Source of the DNA: Candidatus Dormiibacterota bacterium
GTDB lineage: Bacteria > Chloroflexota > Dormibacteria > Aeolococcales > Bog-877
Reading direction: 5' to 3'
Assembly (NCBI GenBank): GCA_027313505.1
Contig: DAHVDN010000009.1
Coordinates: 1 to 64,000, forward strand
DNA: 64,000 bases
The position numbers and the translations under genes were made by a program. Shown piece after piece: positions 58,878 to 64,000 of this stretch. Every line of letters starts with the position of its first letter. Positions within the stretch are counted from its first letter, which is position 1. Below the pieces are notes generated by a model. It was not told where the DNA came from, made no database searches, and worked only from the letters and a program-made list of their open reading frames with translations.

Positions 58878-59398
58878 CTCCGCCTCCCATCCTCGGCTCG
58901 GATCCCTTGGACCAGCTCGACAGCCGTCTCGGGAGTGAGGTCCACGTAGCTGTACCGATCCACCTGGAGCATCGGGGCGCCTCCACAAGCGCCGAGACAC
59001 TCGACGGTGCCCTCGATCGTGAAGGAGCCATCCGGGGTATTCCCCTCATCGTCCAGCTCGAGCGACTCGCGCAGCTGTTCCAGAAGCTCATCCGCACCTC
59101 GCAGCCCGCAGGAGACGTTGAGGCAGACCTGAACGATATGCCGGCCAGGTCGGTGGTTGAAGTACATGGAGTAGAAACTAGAGACGGCCTCGACATCCGA
59201 GGGCAGCAGCCCCAGTTGAGAAGCCACCGCCTCAAGCGACCATGTAGGCAAATATCCGAGCTTGTCCTGGACCGCCCACAGAGAGGGCAGGACCGCCGAC
59301 CGAGCCTCAGGGTACTTCCCCTTCATGTCGGCTATCCGCCTGATCGTGGCGGTATCAAGCATTTCCGCCGACTTAGAAGAAGTCGGGAGGTCAGCCAC
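58874..59398 (-). CDS. nuoE: NADH-quinone oxidoreductase subunit E
   Basis: VQVCLNVSCGLRGADELLEQL...VECLGACGGAPMLQVD (2Fe-2S). Confidence 0.96.
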   Translation of the reverse strand: MADLPTSSKSAEMLDTATIRRIADMKGKYPEARSAVLPSLWAVQDKLGYLPTWSLEAVASQLGLLPSDVEAVSSFYSMYFNHRPGRHIVQVCLNVSCGLRGADELLEQLRESLELDDEGNTPDGSFTIEGTVECLGACGGAPMLQVDRYSYVDLTPETAVELVQGIRAEDGRRR

Positions 59399-59568
59399 CG
59401 GTCAGCTCCCCCCGCCCACGGGCATTTGAGCAGCCAGCTCTTTCCCCGGTAGGCGACTGGCGCGCATCTGCATGCCCCTGCTCATTCGGACCCCACTTTA
59501 CCAATCCGCCCTACCCCCAGGAGGTCCAACCCCCGCCCGGCCCCAGGAATGCGTCAGCATTACCCGCC

Positions 59569-60891
59569 GTGAGCAATCCCCATCCCACCCCAGGTGGTGG
59601 ACGTCAGGACCCGTCCACCCGCAGCGGTCGCCCCCCTCTTCGAAGGCGACTGAGCATGATCCTGAGAAGCCCACTCGTACGTCATAACATCCTTTATCTG
59701 ATCGGGATAGGCGGCTCCGGTGCCGGTGTCTTGGTGGCCCAGTCCTACGGGGCCCACCATCTGTCGCAGGCGGCCAACGGGGAGTCGACTGCGGTCGTCG
59801 CGGTGCTCAACCTCCTCTACACCACCTCGTACGTGGTAGCTGCGGGTTGTGCCCGGGAGGTCGCAGCTGCGCTGGCTATTGGAATGGACGCCGGGGCGCA
59901 GTGGCCGCTGCTGCGTCGGAGCAGCTGGCGAATAGGGTTGGCACTGGGAGCCGCGATGGTACCGGTGGACCTACTTCTCGCCCTTCTGCTGCACCTACCC
60001 AATCCGTGGATATTGGGGCTGACCATCATCGCCGGTCCGATTGCCGCCTTCGGAGGGTCTCAGCGTGGTTACCTCCAAGGAGCCAGAGAGTTCGGGCCTC
60101 TCGCGGTCAACTTTCTGCTCTACGGCCTGACCATGCTCTTTCTGGCGGTGGTCCTCCTCCACTTGGGTTTCGGCGCTACCGCGGTGCCCCTCAGTTCGGT
60201 CGCCGGGGCTCTGGGATCTGCGCTCTATCCGCGGCACCCCAGAGTGGCCGGGTCCGGACGGCGCGCCCATCCGGGGCCGTTGGTCGACGGCACCGTAGTC
60301 GCTGGCGCCGCAACTGCCCCAATCTTCAACAATATCGACGTAGTCGCCGCCCGCCACGTTCTGACCCCGAACGGCGCTGGACTCTACGCTGGGCTGTCGG
60401 TCATGGGCAAGATCCTTTTCTTCGGCACCAGCAGCCTCAGCGCCGTCATGTACCCAAGAATCGCAGCGGCAGGGTCGCGGCAGGCGCGACGGCGGCTGCT
60501 GATGCAGACCGGGGCCGTCCTAATTGTGATAGACGCGTTGGTAGTTGGTGGATACACCTTGCTTTCGCGGCCCCTGCTCGGCATCGTCTTGGGTCATCGA
60601 TATGAGAGCGATGCCACTCTCCTCTTGCTCTTCAGTGTCGGGGTGGTCGGCCTAACGATCGTCAACCTGCTGGTCTACTACAGCATGGGCGCCAGGGACC
60701 GGTCCTTCGCGATAGCCCCCGCAATCGGGGTGCCGGTCCTCATCGGCTGGCTATTCACCTCGCCACCGGCGCTCTCCGCGTTCGTGCCCAGGATCGCGGC
60801 CGCCCTGCTCATTCTGGGTGCGCTGGAGATGGTCCTGGTGTTGCCGCGGGCCCTTCGAGGCGGCTCCGCCCGGGCCGGTCAATCCGACTAG
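59569..60891 (+). CDS. Polysaccharide flippase-like (Wzx/MATE/MOP) multi-TM protein; start possibly 59656
   Basis: MILRSPLVRHNILYLIGIGGSGAGVLVAQSYGAHHLSQAANGE...LYTTSYVVAAGCAREVAAALAIG; about 10-12 TM segments. Confidence 0.72.
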   Translation: MSNPHPTPGGGRQDPSTRSGRPPLRRRLSMILRSPLVRHNILYLIGIGGSGAGVLVAQSYGAHHLSQAANGESTAVVAVLNLLYTTSYVVAAGCAREVAAALAIGMDAGAQWPLLRRSSWRIGLALGAAMVPVDLLLALLLHLPNPWILGLTIIAGPIAAFGGSQRGYLQGAREFGPLAVNFLLYGLTMLFLAVVLLHLGFGATAVPLSSVAGALGSALYPRHPRVAGSGRRAHPGPLVDGTVVAGAATAPIFNNIDVVAARHVLTPNGAGLYAGLSVMGKILFFGTSSLSAVMYPRIAAAGSRQARRRLLMQTGAVLIVIDALVVGGYTLLSRPLLGIVLGHRYESDATLLLLFSVGVVGLTIVNLLVYYSMGARDRSFAIAPAIGVPVLIGWLFTSPPALSAFVPRIAAALLILGALEMVLVLPRALRGGSARAGQSD

Positions 60892-62174
60892 CGGTCGACG
60901 TCGCCGAGGATGATGTCGATGCTCCCGATGACTGCCACGACGTCCGCCACCAGCTCATCCTGAACCATGTAGGAGAGCGCAGAAAGGTTGCTGAATGAAG
61001 GCCCGCGCACCTTACACCGATAAGGGCGGTTCCCGCCGTCACTCACCATCAGAAAGCCCAATTCCCCCCTTGAGCTCTCGACCGCGGAGTACACCCGCCC
61101 CGGAGGCGGCCGGAAACCCTCAGTGCTGAGCTTGAAGTGGTGGATCAAAGACTCCATGGAGTTGTCGATCTCAGCACGCGGGGGCAGCATGACCTTCCGG
61201 TCCGAGGTGTTGACCGGCCCACCGGGCAAGCCTTCCACCGCTTGTTCCACTATCCGGCATGCCTCCCTCATCTCTCGCACCCTGACCAAGTACCGGTCGT
61301 AGACGTCACCCCGCACCCCCACCGGGACGTCAAAGTCAAACTGGTCATAACTGGAGTAGGGCAATGCCCGGCGAACGTCATACGGGACCCCCGAGCCCCT
61401 CAGGGTCGCCCCCGAACAGCCAAAGGCGATGGCGGTAGCGGAGTCAAGAACACCGAGTCCGATCGTTCTTTGACGAAAGATGGGATTAGAGGTCAGCAGC
61501 CCTTCATACTCGTCAACCCGCTGTGGGAAATCGGCCACGAACGCCCGAACCATTGGAACGAACTCCTCAGGAACGTCGGCCAGCAGCCCGCCAACCCTGA
61601 TGAAGCTGGTCATCATCCGGACACCGGAGATCCACTCCATGATGTCTAGGATCTTGTCTCGTTCCCTCCAGCAGTACATAAAGGCAGTCGTAGCCCCCAG
61701 GTCGAGGGCGTGGGTGCCGAGCCAGATCAGATGGCTGGCGATTCTGGAGAGCTCCGCCACGATGACCCGGATGTACTGGCCCCTTGGAGGGATCTCCGCC
61801 TCCAGAAGCTTCTCCGCCGCCAGCGCAAACCCCAGATTATTGATGGGAGGTGCCAAGTAGTCCATCCTGTCAGTAAGTGGGATGCACTGCTGATAGGTGT
61901 GTGACTCGAAGCTCTTCTCGAACCCGGTGTGGAGGTACCCGATGTCGGGACGGCACGCCCGTACTCGCTCGCCGTCCAGGCTCAGCACAAGTCGGAGCAC
62001 ACCGTGGGTGCTCGGGTGCTGGGGGCCCATGTTGATCTCCATGAGCTCCTCGCCCGGTTCAATCTTGTCTAAGAACTCCCCTTGACCTCCCGGATGGATT
62101 CGGGGAATTCCCTCCTGGACCGGAACGCCTATGGCCGGGGTTCCGTCTCCTTTGGTCGGAGGCAGAATCGCCAT
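60888..62174 (-). CDS. nuoD: NADH-quinone oxidoreductase subunit D
   Basis: INMGPQHPSTHGVLRLVLSLDGERVRACRPDIGYLHTGFEKSFESHTYQQCIPLTDRMDYL. Confidence 0.98.
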   Translation of the reverse strand: MAILPPTKGDGTPAIGVPVQEGIPRIHPGGQGEFLDKIEPGEELMEINMGPQHPSTHGVLRLVLSLDGERVRACRPDIGYLHTGFEKSFESHTYQQCIPLTDRMDYLAPPINNLGFALAAEKLLEAEIPPRGQYIRVIVAELSRIASHLIWLGTHALDLGATTAFMYCWRERDKILDIMEWISGVRMMTSFIRVGGLLADVPEEFVPMVRAFVADFPQRVDEYEGLLTSNPIFRQRTIGLGVLDSATAIAFGCSGATLRGSGVPYDVRRALPYSSYDQFDFDVPVGVRGDVYDRYLVRVREMREACRIVEQAVEGLPGGPVNTSDRKVMLPPRAEIDNSMESLIHHFKLSTEGFRPPPGRVYSAVESSRGELGFLMVSDGGNRPYRCKVRGPSFSNLSALSYMVQDELVADVVAVIGSIDIILGDVDR

Positions 62175-62773
62175 CAGGGTCGCTCCACCGAACCCCGAAC
62201 CGCGCCGGGCAGATACTCAGGCCGGTCCTGGGGCGAAAGCGCCCACTCCAGGTTGTGGGTGAACGCAACCGGCTCCCCGAAGGAGACGTAGTCCTTGCGC
62301 AGGGGATGACCTTCCCAATCCTCAGGGAGGAGGATTCTGATGAGATTCGGGTGGTCGGTGATTCTAAGCCCGAAGAGGTCGAAGCACTCCCGCTCGTGCC
62401 ATTCCATGCCGGGGAAGAGCTTGGCCAATGAGGGGATCTCCGTCTCCTCGCTCGCACGGACCCCGATCGCGACCAAATCGTTGTACACCAAAGACCGTAG
62501 GAAATATAGGACGTCGTAGCGCGGGTCCCGTTCCGGCCAATCAACGCAGGTCATCGTGACCGGCATCTCGTAGGCGGCCTTTGGGTCTGTGCGCAACGCC
62601 GCGACAACCGTCAAAAGCCTCTCCACGGGAACGAACGCAGTGATCTGGCCGTGCTCCGTCGCCACCTCTACCTGATCACTCGGCACCAAGCGCCGGATCA
62701 CGGCGAGCGCCCGGTCCCCCTCCAGGGCAGACCCAGCGGGTTGGGATCGGACCGAGCGTGGTGGGGTGCTCAC
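62174..62773 (-). CDS. nuoC: NADH-quinone oxidoreductase subunit C
   Basis: YDVLYFLRSLVYNDLVAIGVRASEETEIPSLAKLFPGMEWHERECFDLFGLRITDHPNLIRILLPEDWEGHPLRKDY. Confidence 0.97.
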   Translation of the reverse strand: MSTPPRSVRSQPAGSALEGDRALAVIRRLVPSDQVEVATEHGQITAFVPVERLLTVVAALRTDPKAAYEMPVTMTCVDWPERDPRYDVLYFLRSLVYNDLVAIGVRASEETEIPSLAKLFPGMEWHERECFDLFGLRITDHPNLIRILLPEDWEGHPLRKDYVSFGEPVAFTHNLEWALSPQDRPEYLPGAVRGSVERP

Positions 62774-62775
62774 GT

Positions 62776-63369
62776 TTACTCCCGCAGGCTGGATACTGGC
62801 GTCGCCGCGATCTTCTTTTGGAGCTTGATCACAGCATCCAGCAGCCCCTCCGGTCGGGGAGGGCAGCCGGGGATGTAAACGTCCACCGGGACGACCTTAT
62901 CGACCCCCTGGATGATCGCGTAGTTGTTGAAGATTCCGCCACAGGAGGCGCACGCGCCCATCGAGATCACCCACTTGGGATCCGGCATCTGATCGTAGAT
63001 CTGGCGCAGGACCGGCCCCATTTTCTGGGAGACCCGGCCCGCAACGATCATCAGATCAGCCTGCCGAGGCGAGGCACGAAAGACCTCAGCACCGAAGCGC
63101 GACAGGTCAAACCGAGCGTTGCTTGCCCCCATCATCTCGATCGCGCAGCACGCCAGTCCGAACAGCGCCGGCCAGAGGGACGAATATCTTCCCCAGGCGA
63201 CGACCTTTCCCACCGTGGTGGTGAAGATGCCCTCCTGTGCGGCCGCGTCGGCCAGGTCCCGATCTGACGGTATGACGCCCGGGAAAGCAGGGGCATCCGC
63301 CCCGTCGAGCACCGCAGCACGAACCAGGGACGGGAACTCGAGAGCCTCATCGGCGGATCTCAGTCCCAC
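62776..63369 (-). CDS. nuoB: NADH-quinone oxidoreductase subunit B
   Basis: [80 protein letters not shown]...[19 protein letters not shown]. Confidence 0.98.
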   Translation of the reverse strand: MGLRSADEALEFPSLVRAAVLDGADAPAFPGVIPSDRDLADAAAQEGIFTTTVGKVVAWGRYSSLWPALFGLACCAIEMMGASNARFDLSRFGAEVFRASPRQADLMIVAGRVSQKMGPVLRQIYDQMPDPKWVISMGACASCGGIFNNYAIIQGVDKVVPVDVYIPGCPPRPEGLLDAVIKLQKKIAATPVSSLRE

Positions 63370-63719
63370 TCGAGGGCACCCTTACGCCAGACATAAAGAA
63401 GAGCCACACCCAGAAGGGCTACGAAGACCAGCATCTCGATGAAGCCAAACAGGTGAAGCGTGTTCCTCACCAGCACCGCCCACGGGTAGAGAAAGATCGC
63501 CTCCACATCGAAGACGATGAACAGCATCGCGGTCAGGTAGAAGCTGACCGAGAATCGCTTCCGCGCCGTGCCTGCGGGGACGATGCCGCACTCATACGGG
63601 AGCCCCTTCGCGGTGGTCGGGCGACGGGGCCCGAGCAAGGTTGAGGCCACGGTCATGCCTGTTCCGAAGAGGACGACCATGATGAGGAACACCAGCAGCG
63701 GCAGGTAGTTGAATAGCAT
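63360..63719 (-). CDS. nuoA: NADH-quinone oxidoreductase subunit A
   Basis: [49 protein letters not shown]. Confidence 0.97.
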   Translation of the reverse strand: MLFNYLPLLVFLIMVVLFGTGMTVASTLLGPRRPTTAKGLPYECGIVPAGTARKRFSVSFYLTAMLFIVFDVEAIFLYPWAVLVRNTLHLFGFIEMLVFVALLGVALLYVWRKGALEWD

Positions 63720-64000
63720 CCGCCCCTCAGTCTACCAATTGAGATCCTGGCCTAAGGGTGGGGGCGACAGATGCTGAGCTGCGGTTGGCGCGCATTCCTA
63801 CCTCGGCCCCCCTCCCATAGTGAGCACTGGCCACGAAAAGCCGGTCGCCTCCTCGGCCTGCCGCCAGAGCAAGGCGCCCGTTGAGGGGGAAGCGGCCCGC
63901 GAAAAGACCGGGACGACCTTGGGTGCGCCCCTGGTGCCCAGGAGTCCAGAGGGTCCCACAAGCGATCCAGAGACTAGCCCTTGGTCTGCCGCAGCCCGAA

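Overview
GC-rich chromosomal window of about 64 kb that is almost entirely coding and mostly housekeeping. From left to right it contains: (1) the 3' end of an IS256-family transposase at the left edge, AraC/VOC genes and a degenerate-looking stretch; (2) lexA convergent with a miaB-mutS-mutL-miaA-hflX operon; (3) spoVS, an MFS transporter, a membrane HD-GYP protein, rny, recA, cinA-like, yajQ and ftsK; (4) a D-Ala-D-Ala carboxypeptidase, RNase J, type-4-like UDG, pnp, rpsO, tRNA-His, tadA, a lipoprotein and two tRNA-Ser genes; (5) a GH15 enzyme, DUF3090, an FKBP, an acyltransferase, tRNA-Arg, a histidine phosphatase, a B12-binding radical SAM protein and a universal stress protein; (6) a fused succinate dehydrogenase flavoprotein/Fe-S polypeptide with its membrane anchor, then mdh and ppa; (7) an envelope/glycan block (polysaccharide deacetylase, ArnT/PMT-like GT, NAD-epimerase, GT2); (8) a complete nuoA-N gene set interrupted between nuoD and nuoE by an opposite-strand flippase-like gene. 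The gene mix (MutS/MutL present, actinobacterial-style DUF3090 and Sdh1-like SDH, SpoVS, RNase J/Y) suggests a Chloroflexota/Dormibacterota-like terrestrial lineage; this is inference only. I saw no CRISPR array, defence island, prophage or large biosynthetic cluster. The items most worth follow-up are the SdhA-SdhB fusion, a structured intergenic candidate ncRNA near 13.56-13.81 kb, LexA operators of Gram-positive type at lexA and recA, the flippase inside nuo, and a possible ATT start codon. I did not find convincing evidence of a wholly new multi-gene system.
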